Shown piece after piece: positions 16,808 to 24,269 of a stretch of DNA of 41,649 bases. Positions within the stretch are counted from its first letter, which is position 1. Each line of letters starts with the position of its first letter. Under the pieces are notes generated by a model, which made no database searches, was not told where the DNA came from, and worked only from the letters and a program-made list of their open reading frames with translations. The position numbers and the translations under genes are program-made. Source of the stretch: Bacteroidales bacterium (lineage in GTDB: Bacteria; Bacteroidota; Bacteroidia; Bacteroidales; UBA932); the NCBI GenBank assembly GCA_016287075.1, contig JAEEVC010000023.1:1-41649 (forward strand). Reading direction: 5' to 3'.

Positions 16808-18946
16808 ATGAAAAGTTATTCCACCCAAAACATCCGCAACGTGGTCCTCATCGGCTCGTCCCGCTCGGGCAAGACCACGCTCGCCGAGGCCATGCTCTAC
16901 GAGGGCAAAGTAATTGACCGCCGCGGCAGTGTCGAAGAGAAGAACACGGTTTCCGACAACACCGAGTTCGAACAGACCAACCAGAAGTCCATCAATGCGA
17001 CTCCGCTTTACGCCGAGTTCCAGAACCACAAGATCAATTTCATTGACGCGCCCGGTTCCGATGACTTCAGCGGCGGTGCCCTTTCCGCTTTCAAGGTTGT
17101 CGAGAGTGCGGTCCTTGTGGTCAACGGCTCCGCCGGTGTCGAGGTCGGTACCCAGATTTTCGCCCGCTATGCCGACCAGTACAAGATGCCGGTCGTCGTC
17201 GCCGTCAACCAGCTCGACCATGACAAGGCCAACTGGGAGCACGCCCGCGCCACCCTCTCCGAGGCCTTTGGCAAGAAGGTCGCCATCTGCCAGTTCCCGG
17301 TGAACCCGGGCGTCGGCCTGGAAGGCGTCGTGGATGTGATCACGATGAAGTTCTACAACGCCAAGAACGAGGAACTCGACATCCCCGCCGCCTATGCCGA
17401 CGAGGCCGAGGAACTCCGTGCCGAACTCATGGAGAAGGCCGCGGAAGGTTCCGACGAGCTGATGGAGAAGTTCTTCGAGACCATGGAACTCTCCACCGAG
17501 GAGATCCGCGAAGGCCTGGCCGCCGGCTTCCTGAAGGATGAGGTCCTGCCCGTCTTCTGCATCGCCGCGAAGGCCAATATCGGTGTCCGCCGCCTGATGG
17601 AGGCGCTCATCCACCTGACCCCGTCCCCGCTCGGCAAGAAGGAGAAGACCATCGACGGCGGCGAGATCGCCTGCAACCCGGGCGCCCCGACCAGCCTGTT
17701 CATCTTCAAGACCTCCGTCGAGCAGCACATCGGCGACGTCTCCTACTTCAAGGTCATGAGCGGCACCCTCAATGAAGGCGCCGACCTCGTGAACCCTGAG
17801 ACCGGCAACGGCGAGCGCCTCAGCGCCATCTATGCCGTCGCGGGCGCCATGAAGGAGAAGGTTTCCTCCATCGCCGCCGGTGACATCGGCTGCGTCATGA
17901 AGCTCAAGGCCGGCAAGACCGACGTCACCCTCGCCCAGCCGGGCCAGGAGGCGATCGAGCACATGATCCTCCCGGATGCCAAGTACCGCTGCGCCGTCAA
18001 GGCCGTCGACAAGAACGACGAGGCCAAGGTCGGCGACGCCCTCAACAAGATCGCGGCCCAGGATCCGACCATCAACGTGGCTTATTCCAAGGAACTCCGC
18101 CAGACCATCCTCTCGGGCATGGGCGAGCAGCACATCAACTATGTCAAGTGGAGAGTCAACAACGAGTTCAAGCTCCAGGTCGAGCTCTTCGCCCCGAAGG
18201 TGCCGTACCGCGAGACCATCACCAAGATCGCGACCGCGCAGTACCGCCACAAGAAGCAGTCCGGCGGCGCCGGCCAGTTCGGCGAGGTCCATCTGCTCGT
18301 CTGCCCGTACGTCGAAGGCGAGGAGGCCCCGAAGAACTTCAAGATCGACGGCAAGGACACCGTCTTCAACTTCAAGAGCCAGGAAATCATCGACCTCGAA
18401 TGGGGCGGCAAGCTGGAGTTCTACAACTGCGTCGTGGGCGGATCCATCGACCTGAGCTTCATGCCCGCCATCCTCAAGGGTATCAAGTCCAAGATGGAGG
18501 AAGGCCCGCTCACCGGCTCCTATGCCCGTGACATCCGCGTCTATGTCTATGACGGCAAGATGCACCCGGTCGACTCCAAGGAAATCGCGTTCATCATCGC
18601 CGGCCGCAACGCCTTCAAGGAGGCCTTCCGCCAGGCCGGTCCGAAGATCCTCGAACCGATCTACAACGTGGACATCCTGACCCCGAACGAGTATGTCGGC
18701 CCCTGCATGTCCGACCTCAACACCCGTCGCGGCATGATCATGAACCAGGACATGGACAAGGGCTTCACCGTCCTCCACGCCCGCGTTCCGCTCGCCGAAC
18801 TCTACCGCTACTCCACCGTCCTGAGCTCGCTCACCGGCGGCAGCGCGACCTTCTCCATGAAGTTCGCCGAGTACCAGCAGGTTCCGGCCGAGGTCCAGAC
18901 CAAGCTCCTTGCGGACTACGCCGCCCAGGAGCAGGACGAGGACTAA
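16808..18946 (+). CDS. fusA2: Elongation factor G paralogue (EF-G2 type)
   Basis: 712 residues, full EF-G length, with domains I-V in order (GTPase domain ~1-280, C-terminal EFG_IV/EFG_C from ~480). Start set at [16 protein letters not shown]; an earlier in-frame ATG at 16682 would overlap the promoter. The P-loop GSSRSGKT (16-23) is intact, but the switch II motif reads DAPGSDDF (80-87), where housekeeping EF-G has DTPGHVDF, so the catalytic histidine is serine (Ser84). Switch I RGITI is replaced by KSINA, and G4 is NQLD instead of NKxD. In Bacteroides thetaiotaomicron a paralogue (EF-G2) was reported to support translation without GTPase activity and to be important in the gut; these substitutions suggest this protein is its counterpart. 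Confidence 0.9.
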   Translation: MKSYSTQNIRNVVLIGSSRSGKTTLAEAMLYEGKVIDRRGSVEEKNTVSDNTEFEQTNQKSINATPLYAEFQNHKINFIDAPGSDDFSGGALSAFKVVESAVLVVNGSAGVEVGTQIFARYADQYKMPVVVAVNQLDHDKANWEHARATLSEAFGKKVAICQFPVNPGVGLEGVVDVITMKFYNAKNEELDIPAAYADEAEELRAELMEKAAEGSDELMEKFFETMELSTEEIREGLAAGFLKDEVLPVFCIAAKANIGVRRLMEALIHLTPSPLGKKEKTIDGGEIACNPGAPTSLFIFKTSVEQHIGDVSYFKVMSGTLNEGADLVNPETGNGERLSAIYAVAGAMKEKVSSIAAGDIGCVMKLKAGKTDVTLAQPGQEAIEHMILPDAKYRCAVKAVDKNDEAKVGDALNKIAAQDPTINVAYSKELRQTILSGMGEQHINYVKWRVNNEFKLQVELFAPKVPYRETITKIATAQYRHKKQSGGAGQFGEVHLLVCPYVEGEEAPKNFKIDGKDTVFNFKSQEIIDLEWGGKLEFYNCVVGGSIDLSFMPAILKGIKSKMEEGPLTGSYARDIRVYVYDGKMHPVDSKEIAFIIAGRNAFKEAFRQAGPKILEPIYNVDILTPNEYVGPCMSDLNTRRGMIMNQDMDKGFTVLHARVPLAELYRYSTVLSSLTGGSATFSMKFAEYQQVPAEVQTKLLADYAAQEQDED

Positions 18947-18975
18947 GCGTCATCCGCCTGCGGTTTTTACTGACA

Positions 18976-19006
18976 GAGGGACCGGCCCGTTCGGAGCCGG
19001 TCCCTC
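18976..19006 (+). terminator. Terminator of the EF-G2 gene
   Basis: Perfect 11-bp GC-rich stem (18976-18986 with 18996-19006), 9-nt loop, followed by GTGTTTA. The T-tract is weak, but position and stem fit an intrinsic terminator 30 bp after the stop codon. Confidence 0.7.
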
Positions 19007-19043
19007 GTGTTTATGGGTGCATCGGATAAAGGAGACCTTGCCT

Positions 19044-19442
19044 TTACCGGTCGTAGGCCTGGACTCTGACGGATTCGGTCTGGCGGAAACGGCCGAACTG
19101 CCAGTAGATGCGGAACAGGACCGTTCGTCCGAGCCGCTCCTGATAGCGGCGCTGGATGAAGTTGTCGTAGGCAATGACGCTGTTCCGGGTCCCGCCGCCG
19201 TGCAGGAGGTCCGTCGCATGGACCGATATGCCCAGATGCGGTTTTTGAAAATAGCGGGAGAGGGAAGCATCCCACGTCGGTTCAAGGATGAGGGCTCGGG
19301 TCTGGGCGGAGGGAAGGGTGGGATCGGAAACATCTACATACGGATTCAAGTGTTGGATACCCGGTCTGCGGACGATAGAACTGTACCCGATTCCCAAGGA
19401 ACTCCGTTTGATGGTTTTGGAGAAGGACTCACTCGGAATCAC
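19044..19442 (-). pseudogene. C-terminal remnant of an outer-membrane barrel receptor
   Basis: About 132 codons, readable only from a GTG, with no signal peptide or upstream domain. The text resembles the end of a TonB-receptor-like outer-membrane barrel (OMP_b-brl_3 type): SLGIGYSSIVRRPGIQHLNPYVDVSDP near the start, the terminal strands ERLGRTVLFRIYWQFGRF, and a polar tail. Full proteins of this family are several hundred residues longer, so this is a 5'-truncated leftover. Upstream lies a fragment of an unrelated small protein, suggesting deletion rather than a simple frameshift. Low but real chance that it is a chance open frame. Confidence 0.5.
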
Positions 19443-19640
19443 ACGCGCCCCTGCTGGACGAGCCCAGTTCCCTCGACCGGGTCTGAAACGACCTCCGCCG
19501 TGTTGAGATTGACGAGTTCGTAATCGACAACTCCCAGGTCCCCGGTGAAGGTTACATCTACCGAGTTCCCGTTTACCATTGCGGTAATTGGAACGATCGC
19601 AGGCGTACGGGGGAATTGGGGTTGAACGGGGGTTTTCCGG
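19439..19640 (-). pseudogene. Fragment of a small secreted Ig-like (DUF3244-like) protein
   Basis: The minus strand reads open from inside the end of the small barrel gene to TGA at 19439-19441. It encodes FPRTPAIVPITAMVNGNSV, then DVTFTGDLGVVDYELVNLNT, then AEVVSDPVEGTGLVQQGRV. This hydrophobic/polar alternation (an N-G turn followed by V-x-F strands and xLGxVxYELxN) resembles DUF3244-type small secreted proteins of Bacteroidetes. There is no start codon or signal peptide; the only ATG is inside the strand region. I read it as a remnant; the family name is tentative. Confidence 0.35.
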
Positions 19641-20210
19641 TTAAAACTGAAAGGAAAGGCCGAGCCGGCAATCCATGAGGAATCCGGGAGAACCCACCAT
19701 GCCCGTTACGCCGGCGTGGAGGGCGAGCCAGTCATATAAATAGTATTTGACACCCCCGGAAAGCCGGGCAAAGAGGGCTTTGTATTGGAGATAGATGTTA
19801 TTTGGATAGACGGCTTTGTTTACATGATCTTCTGCATAGACACCCCCTGCCCCCACATAGGGTGACCATTTCCCGCAATCGAAACAATACTTTGTTTCCA
19901 CTCCGATGACGGGGAATAACAAAAGGTCTTCGTAGGTTTCCACTAAACGGCTGCGGCTTCCGAACAGGCCGAAATACCAGTGGTTGAACAAATAACCGAC
20001 ATGGAGTTCCAGCCCATTTCCCCAGTGTGTGGAACCCCAGGCGGTTCGCAGGTAATCCGTCCCGACCTGCCAGCCGGACCGGTTGCCGGCCGCTCCCGTT
20101 TTCCTGATCGGCGACGCGGTAACCGTGTTGTCCTTGGGGAGATAGGCGTCCTTCCCCCAAACGGGGAAACAGCAGAGGGCTAAAAGCAAGAGGAAATATA
20201 GTTTTTTCAT
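19641..20210 (-). CDS. Small outer-membrane beta-barrel protein
   Basis: 189 residues. Signal peptide MKKLYFLLLLALCCFPVWG, then a glycine/aromatic pattern of eight or so amphipathic strands (LELHVGYLFNHWYFGLFGS, VIGVETKYCFDCGKWSPYVGAG, LFARLSGGVKYYLYDWLALHAGV) and a C-terminal phenylalanine (LGLSFQF), all typical of small OmpA/OmpW-like barrels. The gene is complete and lies between a DUF456 gene upstream and receptor remnants downstream, all on the minus strand. Codon use is a little more AT-rich than in the neighbours. Function unknown. Confidence 0.75.
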   Translation of the reverse strand: MKKLYFLLLLALCCFPVWGKDAYLPKDNTVTASPIRKTGAAGNRSGWQVGTDYLRTAWGSTHWGNGLELHVGYLFNHWYFGLFGSRSRLVETYEDLLLFPVIGVETKYCFDCGKWSPYVGAGGVYAEDHVNKAVYPNNIYLQYKALFARLSGGVKYYLYDWLALHAGVTGMVGSPGFLMDCRLGLSFQF

Positions 20211-20239
20211 ATGCGTTCCATTGCGGGCGGAGCTTTCTT

Positions 20240-20734
20240 TCAGAAGGCGTAAATGACGATGTAATAGAGTATTACCGCGGAGGTAATCAGCTTGGCGCCG
20301 GTGCCGAAAATGAAGCCCAGGAATGCGCCGAAGGCGGATTTGACGGAGGTGGTGGTGTCCTTCTTCGCGAAGAGGAGCTCGAAGGCGAAGGCCCCGAGGA
20401 GCGAACCGAGGATCATGCCGACCGGGGTGAAGAACAGGCCGAAGAAAAGCCCGATGATGGCACCCCAGCCGCCGTATTTCGAACCGCCGGTCATCTTGGT
20501 GAAATAGGCCGGGACGATGTAGTCGAGGACCGTCACGACGACGGTCACGGCGAGCCAGATGAGCAGGAGTCTCGTTCCCATCGGCGTGCCGGCCTTGTCG
20601 GCCCCGCCGCCCCAGAAATAGAGCAACATCATCCCGAGCCAGCTCAGCGGCGGGCCGGGAAGGCCGGGAGCCACGCTCCCGATAATGCCAACGATCCCCA
20701 GGATGATGGCAAGGATGGCGATAAAGGTTTCCAC
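20240..20734 (-). CDS. DUF456 family membrane protein
   Basis: 164 residues from GTG at 20734 (VETFIAILAIILGIVGIIGS). The frame is open further upstream to 20878, but that extension is basic and unlike the family, whose members begin at this point. Glycine-rich hydrophobic helices follow: LPGPPLSWLGMMLLYF, LLLIWLAVTVVVTVLDYIVP, KYGGWGAIIGLFFGLFF and a GxxxG-rich C-terminus, all DUF456 hallmarks (P-G-L-P-G-x-P-L). Function of the family is not known; it is an inner-membrane protein. A minus-strand -7 box (20740-20747) sits only 6 bp upstream of the GTG, implying a very short or absent 5' leader, or a slightly later start. Confidence 0.8.
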   Translation of the reverse strand: METFIAILAIILGIVGIIGSVAPGLPGPPLSWLGMMLLYFWGGGADKAGTPMGTRLLLIWLAVTVVVTVLDYIVPAYFTKMTGGSKYGGWGAIIGLFFGLFFTPVGMILGSLLGAFAFELLFAKKDTTTSVKSAFGAFLGFIFGTGAKLITSAVILYYIVIYAF

Positions 20735-20739
20735 GGATG

Positions 20740-20747
20740 CAAATATA
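20740..20747 (-). promoter_or_regulatory. -7 box of the DUF456 gene
   Basis: Minus-strand TATATTTG (TAnnTTTG), 6 bp upstream of the GTG start. Transcription would begin at or next to the start codon. Confidence 0.35.
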
Positions 20748-21260
20748 CGATATTTTGGGATATCCCGCCGCGCCGCCGCCCTGTTTCGCTCGCTGCCCGC
20801 CCGTCCGCCGTTCGTCCAGCTTCGTCTCTCCGGCCCCGTCTGCCGCTCCTTGATTATGCAGAAACGCGTGGCAATCAACGTGTTGAAAACCAGTCGGTTA
20901 GTGAATCTTTTCGGCAGGATAATGCCGGAGAGCCGAAAAGCAGGAGTCTTTGCGTCAGAATCGGATATCGCTTACGCTAACTGTGCCGTGTCGTCGCGCG
21001 GCATGGGCACGACCTTGCGCGCAGGACCTTTCCACAGGCGGGCCACAGGCGGACCAGGCAATCACCCTTCTCCCCCTTCTGCGGCAGGCCACTGGTGGCC
21101 CCATGGTGGCAGGTCTGCCGCTTTCTCCATTTAGGCCGTGGCAGATAAACGTCTGCAAATCAATTGATAAAGCAGGAAAGGTCCTTCCTTTTTCAGGGGG
21201 TGCTTTTACGGAAGCGACTGATAACAAGATGCTTATCCGCCACGGCCAAAATGGGAAGGC

Positions 21261-21370
21261 GGTTGGGCGCAAAGGGACAGGGGTGCGCGCGGTTAATGCA
21301 AGGGGAAGCGCGGTTAATGCAAGGGGGGACGTGCGATTTGTGCAAAGGGACGCGCGCGATTTGATTCCTT
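21261..21370. repeat. 23-bp repeat cluster 1
   Basis: Imperfect copies with cores GGTTAATGCA at 21291 and 21312, GATTTGTGCA at 21335, and GATTTGATTCC at 21358, plus a more divergent copy at 21261. Spacing is 21-23 bp. Consensus is roughly CGTGCGATTTGTGCAAGGGG. Confidence 0.75.
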
Positions 21371-21500
21371 GTGGCGTACACTGAATATAGTGCAGCACGT
21401 TTTTGGCACTCAGAGGCCGATTTCGTGCCCGACCCCGATGTTTCAAGGGCGGGTGAGGCACGGAAACAGCGTTCTATGGCCGATTCCGTGCACACCCTTT
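21361..21500. repeat. 140-bp direct repeat, copy 1
   Basis: Begins TTGATTCCTTGTGGCGTAC and ends near CGATTCCGTGC. It matches 21674-21815 with only a few differences (offset 313-315 bp). Both copies sit directly after a cluster of the 23-bp units. Confidence 0.85.
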
Positions 21501-21512
21501 TTAAAAGGCCAG

Positions 21513-21564
21513 AGTCCTGTCCCGGAGCAAAAGGTCGGAGTCCTGTCCCAGAACAAAAGGACGG
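21513..21564. repeat. 26-bp tandem repeat, two copies
   Basis: AGTCCTGTCCC(G/A)GA(G/A)CAAAAGG(T/A)CGG occurs at 21513-21538 and 21539-21564; 23 of 26 positions are identical. Confidence 0.8.
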
Positions 21565-21570
21565 ACGGAC

Positions 21571-21681
21571 CGGGGCGATTTATGCAAGGGGGCGCGTGCG
21601 GATAATGCAAAGGGGCGCACGTGCGATTTGTGCAAGAGGGCACGTGCGATTTGTGCAGGCGGGCACGTGCGGTTTGATTCC
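21571..21681. repeat. 23-bp repeat cluster 2
   Basis: Copies with cores GATTTATGCA (21577), GGATAATGCA (21600), GATTTGTGCA (21625 and 21648) and GGTTTGATTCC (21671), spaced 23-25 bp. A single further copy (GATTTGGGCA at 21833) abuts the pepP promoter. Confidence 0.75.
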
Positions 21682-21815
21682 TTGTGGCGTACGCACTGAA
21701 TAAAGTGCAGCACGTTTTTGGCATTCAGAGGCCGATTTCGTGCCTGCCCCCGATGTTTCAAGGGCGGGTGAGGCACGGAAACGGCGTTCTATGGCCGATT
21801 CCGTGCGCAACCTTT
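21674..21815. repeat. 140-bp direct repeat, copy 2
   Basis: Second copy of the block at 21361-21500. Both copies hold a potential stem CGTGCC...GGCACG around a GATGTTTCAAGGGCGGG centre. Confidence 0.85.
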
Positions 21816-21850
21816 TCAAAGCGGACGCGTGCGATTTGGGCAAAAAGGCG

Positions 21851-21858
21851 TATCTTTG
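21851..21858 (+). promoter_or_regulatory. -7 box of pepP
   Basis: TATCTTTG matches TAnnTTTG, 18 bp before the ATG at 21877. It lies right next to the last 23-bp repeat unit; no -33 TTTG at standard spacing. Confidence 0.55.
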
Positions 21859-21876
21859 TACAAACACAAAGATGCT

Positions 21877-23271
21877 ATGTTCGCAAAAGAGATCTATGTC
21901 CGCAGGCGGCAGACGCTGCTCGCCAGGATGCGGGAGGCCGGGGAGAGCGGGGTTATCCTGCTCATCGGCAATGCCGAGGCGCCGGCCCAGTACAAGGACA
22001 ATTGCTATAAGTTCCGCCAGGACAGCACCTGGCTGTATTATATGGGCCTCGACGAGCCGATGATGGCCGCCGTGCTGGACATCGATTCCGGAGCGGAGAC
22101 CCTCTTCGCCGACGATGTAGAGATCGGGGACATCATCTGGATGGGCCCGCAGCCGTCCATCGCCTCCAAGGCGGAGTGGGTCGGCGTGGCAGCTTCCGCC
22201 CCTTACGGCGAGCTGGAGAATGCCCTCTCCGCCGCCCATAAGGCCGGACGGAAACTCCACTATATCAATCCTTCCCGCTATTTCAACAAGCTCCGGCTCA
22301 TGGAGCTGACCCGCCGGGCGCGCGTCGAGCGTTATGTCTCCGTACCGCTGACGGAGGCTATCATTTCCATGCGCCTTGTCAAGGAGGATTGCGAGATTGC
22401 GGAGATCGATGCGGCATGCGCGCTCGGATACGAGATGCATACGGTCGCCCGGAATGCCGTCCGCCCCGGCATCATCGAGCAGGACATCGTCGGGCTGATG
22501 GAGGGCGTCACCCTTGCCAAGGGCTGGGGCGTCTCCTTCCCGACCATCCTGACCCAGCACGGTGAAACCCTGCATAACCACCTGCATGACAAGGTGATAG
22601 AGCCCGGGAAACTGCTCGTCATCGACGCGGGTGCGGAGAGCAACGCCCATTATGCCTCCGACTTCACCAGGACCCTGCCGACCGGCGGCAAGTTCACCCC
22701 GAAGCAGCGGGATATCTACCAGATTGTCTGCGACTGCAACGAATACGCCTTCTCCCTGACCCGTCCCGGCATCACCTACCGGGAGGTCCACCTCGCCACG
22801 GCCCGGAAGATGCTGGAGGGCCTTTCCGCCCTCGGCCTGGTCCACGGCGACCTGGACGACATGGTCCGCGAGGGCGTCGCCGGCCTCTTCCAACCCCACG
22901 GCCTCGGCCACAACATGGGCCTCGACGTCCACGACATGGAGGACCTCGGCGAGAACCTGGTGGGCTATGACAAGGACCAGAAGCGCGCGAAGCAGCTGGG
23001 TCTCGGCTCGTTACGCATGGCGCGCCGCCTCGTCCCCGGCCATGTCATCACCGATGAGCCGGGCATCTACTTCATCCCGGCCCTCATCGACAAATGGCAG
23101 GCGGAAGGCACCAACAAGGCCTTTGTGAACTTCGACAGACTGAAGGCGTACTACGACTTCGGCGGCATCCGCCTGGAGGACGACGTGCTCGTCACCCCGG
23201 ACGGCGCCCGCCGCCTCGGCCCGCAGCGCCTGCCCATCCAGCCCGACGACGTCGAGGCCGCGATGGCCTAA
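21877..23271 (+). CDS. pepP: Xaa-Pro aminopeptidase (aminopeptidase P, M24B)
   Basis: 464 residues from ATG 21877 (MFAKEIYVRRRQTLL); an upstream in-frame ATG at 21829 lies before the -7 box and is rejected. The N-terminal creatinase/AMP_N domain (~1-140) contains YYMGLDEPMMAAVLD; the C-terminal pita-bread M24 domain has the five metal ligands: D in VIDAGAESNAHYASDFTRT (two aspartates), H in GLGHNMGLDVHD, E in ITDEPGIYF and E in GGIRLEDDVLV. It removes N-terminal residues that precede proline and is a cytosolic enzyme. Its stop overlaps the stop of the convergent MBL gene by 4 bp, leaving no room for a terminator between them. Confidence 0.95.
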   Translation: MFAKEIYVRRRQTLLARMREAGESGVILLIGNAEAPAQYKDNCYKFRQDSTWLYYMGLDEPMMAAVLDIDSGAETLFADDVEIGDIIWMGPQPSIASKAEWVGVAASAPYGELENALSAAHKAGRKLHYINPSRYFNKLRLMELTRRARVERYVSVPLTEAIISMRLVKEDCEIAEIDAACALGYEMHTVARNAVRPGIIEQDIVGLMEGVTLAKGWGVSFPTILTQHGETLHNHLHDKVIEPGKLLVIDAGAESNAHYASDFTRTLPTGGKFTPKQRDIYQIVCDCNEYAFSLTRPGITYREVHLATARKMLEGLSALGLVHGDLDDMVREGVAGLFQPHGLGHNMGLDVHDMEDLGENLVGYDKDQKRAKQLGLGSLRMARRLVPGHVITDEPGIYFIPALIDKWQAEGTNKAFVNFDRLKAYYDFGGIRLEDDVLVTPDGARRLGPQRLPIQPDDVEAAMA

Positions 23272-24269
23272 TAGCGGAAGCGCTCCCCCCAGACCAGGGT
23301 ATAAGCGGGCATCGGGAATGCCAGGGTATCGAACTTGTACTGCGTGAGCCAGAGGGCCTCGCGGTGGTCGATGCCGTGGAACATCTCGTTCTCGTGGCCG
23401 CTCAGGACGACGCGCGGGTTGAACGAGCGGACGATGGCGTCCAGTTCGGGATTCCAGCCATTGATAATCATGATATCCAGGCGCTTCCGCAGCAGGGCGG
23501 GCGCCTCGAACAGCCAGGCCTTGTCCGCTTCGAGGTCCTGGTCGCCGAAGTGGGCGACGGTCTTTCCGCCGGGCAGGGTGACCACATAGATGTTGTTCAG
23601 CAGGGCCCGCTGGTGCCCCGGCAGGGCCAGGACGCCGACGGAGCCGCGCTTCGTCGCGACGACGGTGTCGCGGGCCGGATCGGTGTGGATGACCTGGAAC
23701 CCTTCGCATTTGAAATCCGCGGGGCCATAGACGGGGATGCCCGCCTCGCCGGCCATCCGGACGACCAGCGGGTCGGCATGGTCCTGGTGGCGGTGGGAGA
23801 TGAACAGGACGTCGCAGGCGTTCACCAGCCGCCGGAGAAGCGCGTCCGGGACGACCTTGACCCCCTTCCGGTTGCCGCAGAAATCGAAGCCGACGGTCAG
23901 TTTCGGCGTCCGGACCACGAACCCGTCATTATAGAGTTTGTACACCGTCACGCCGCGTTTCACGGGCCCTTCCAGGGCCTCGGCGACCCGGCCAAGCCGC
24001 TTGTCGAGGAAGGCGTGGAACTGCGGACTGTCGTCATAGCGCGTCTCATGGAGGACGGCGTCAAGCGCCGTGAAGGCCAGGCGCCGGGCCTCGCCGGGCT
24101 TGGCCGACGGCGGATAAGCCTGCAGCGTCGCATCTACGTAATCCAGAAGGACTTCCGCCTGGTCGGAGAGGTATCCGTCGGCATTTTTCCAATACTCCCA
24201 GGAGCGCTCCTGCGCCCCAGCGGCGACGGCGAGGAAAAGGGCCGCGCCGAGAAGGATTCCGCGTTTCAT
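23268..24269 (-). CDS. Exported MBL-fold metallo-hydrolase
   Basis: 333 residues with a signal peptide (MKRGILLGAALFLAVAAGAQ) and an alpha-helical N-terminal region of about 110 residues. The metallo-beta-lactamase fold follows, with metal motif SHRHQDHAD (H-x-H-x-D-H) and later histidines (LPGHQRALLNN, HFGDQDLEADK, SGHENE). It resembles UlaG/lactonase-like MBL proteins that act on small molecules, but the substrate is unknown. It is last in the minus-strand operon, translationally coupled to the YfhO gene (ATGA at 24266-24269), and ends in a 4-bp overlap with the convergent pepP. Confidence 0.8.
   Translation of the reverse strand: MKRGILLGAALFLAVAAGAQERSWEYWKNADGYLSDQAEVLLDYVDATLQAYPPSAKPGEARRLAFTALDAVLHETRYDDSPQFHAFLDKRLGRVAEALEGPVKRGVTVYKLYNDGFVVRTPKLTVGFDFCGNRKGVKVVPDALLRRLVNACDVLFISHRHQDHADPLVVRMAGEAGIPVYGPADFKCEGFQVIHTDPARDTVVATKRGSVGVLALPGHQRALLNNIYVVTLPGGKTVAHFGDQDLEADKAWLFEAPALLRKRLDIMIINGWNPELDAIVRSFNPRVVLSGHENEMFHGIDHREALWLTQYKFDTLAFPMPAYTLVWGERFRY

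Larger units (their letters stand above)
20735..21876. other. Gene-free, repeat-rich intergenic region
   Basis: 1.1 kb without a gene that I can support; the open frames here are arginine/proline/cysteine-rich products of the repeats. It contains a 9-bp perfect hairpin (20907-20915 with 20932-20940, CTTTTCGGC/GCCGAAAAG), two clusters of a 23-bp unit, a 26-bp tandem pair, a duplicated block of about 140 bp, and at its right end the pepP promoter. Confidence 0.7.

Noticed and set aside
16634..18778. Apparent N-terminal extension making a 1048-residue argF product
   Set aside because: The extension is antisense to the EF-G2 gene. The OTC family starts at [10 protein letters not shown], with a promoter just upstream.
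21261..21681. CRISPR-like look of the 23-bp repeats
   Set aside because: The units are contiguous with no unique spacers of constant length, are degenerate, and no cas genes are near.
20955..21776. Several 90-170 codon minus-strand frames in the repeat region (MPHPPLKHRG...)
   Set aside because: Two similar frames arise only because the DNA block is duplicated; rich in R, P, C and H, with no signal or domain, and codon bias unlike real genes.
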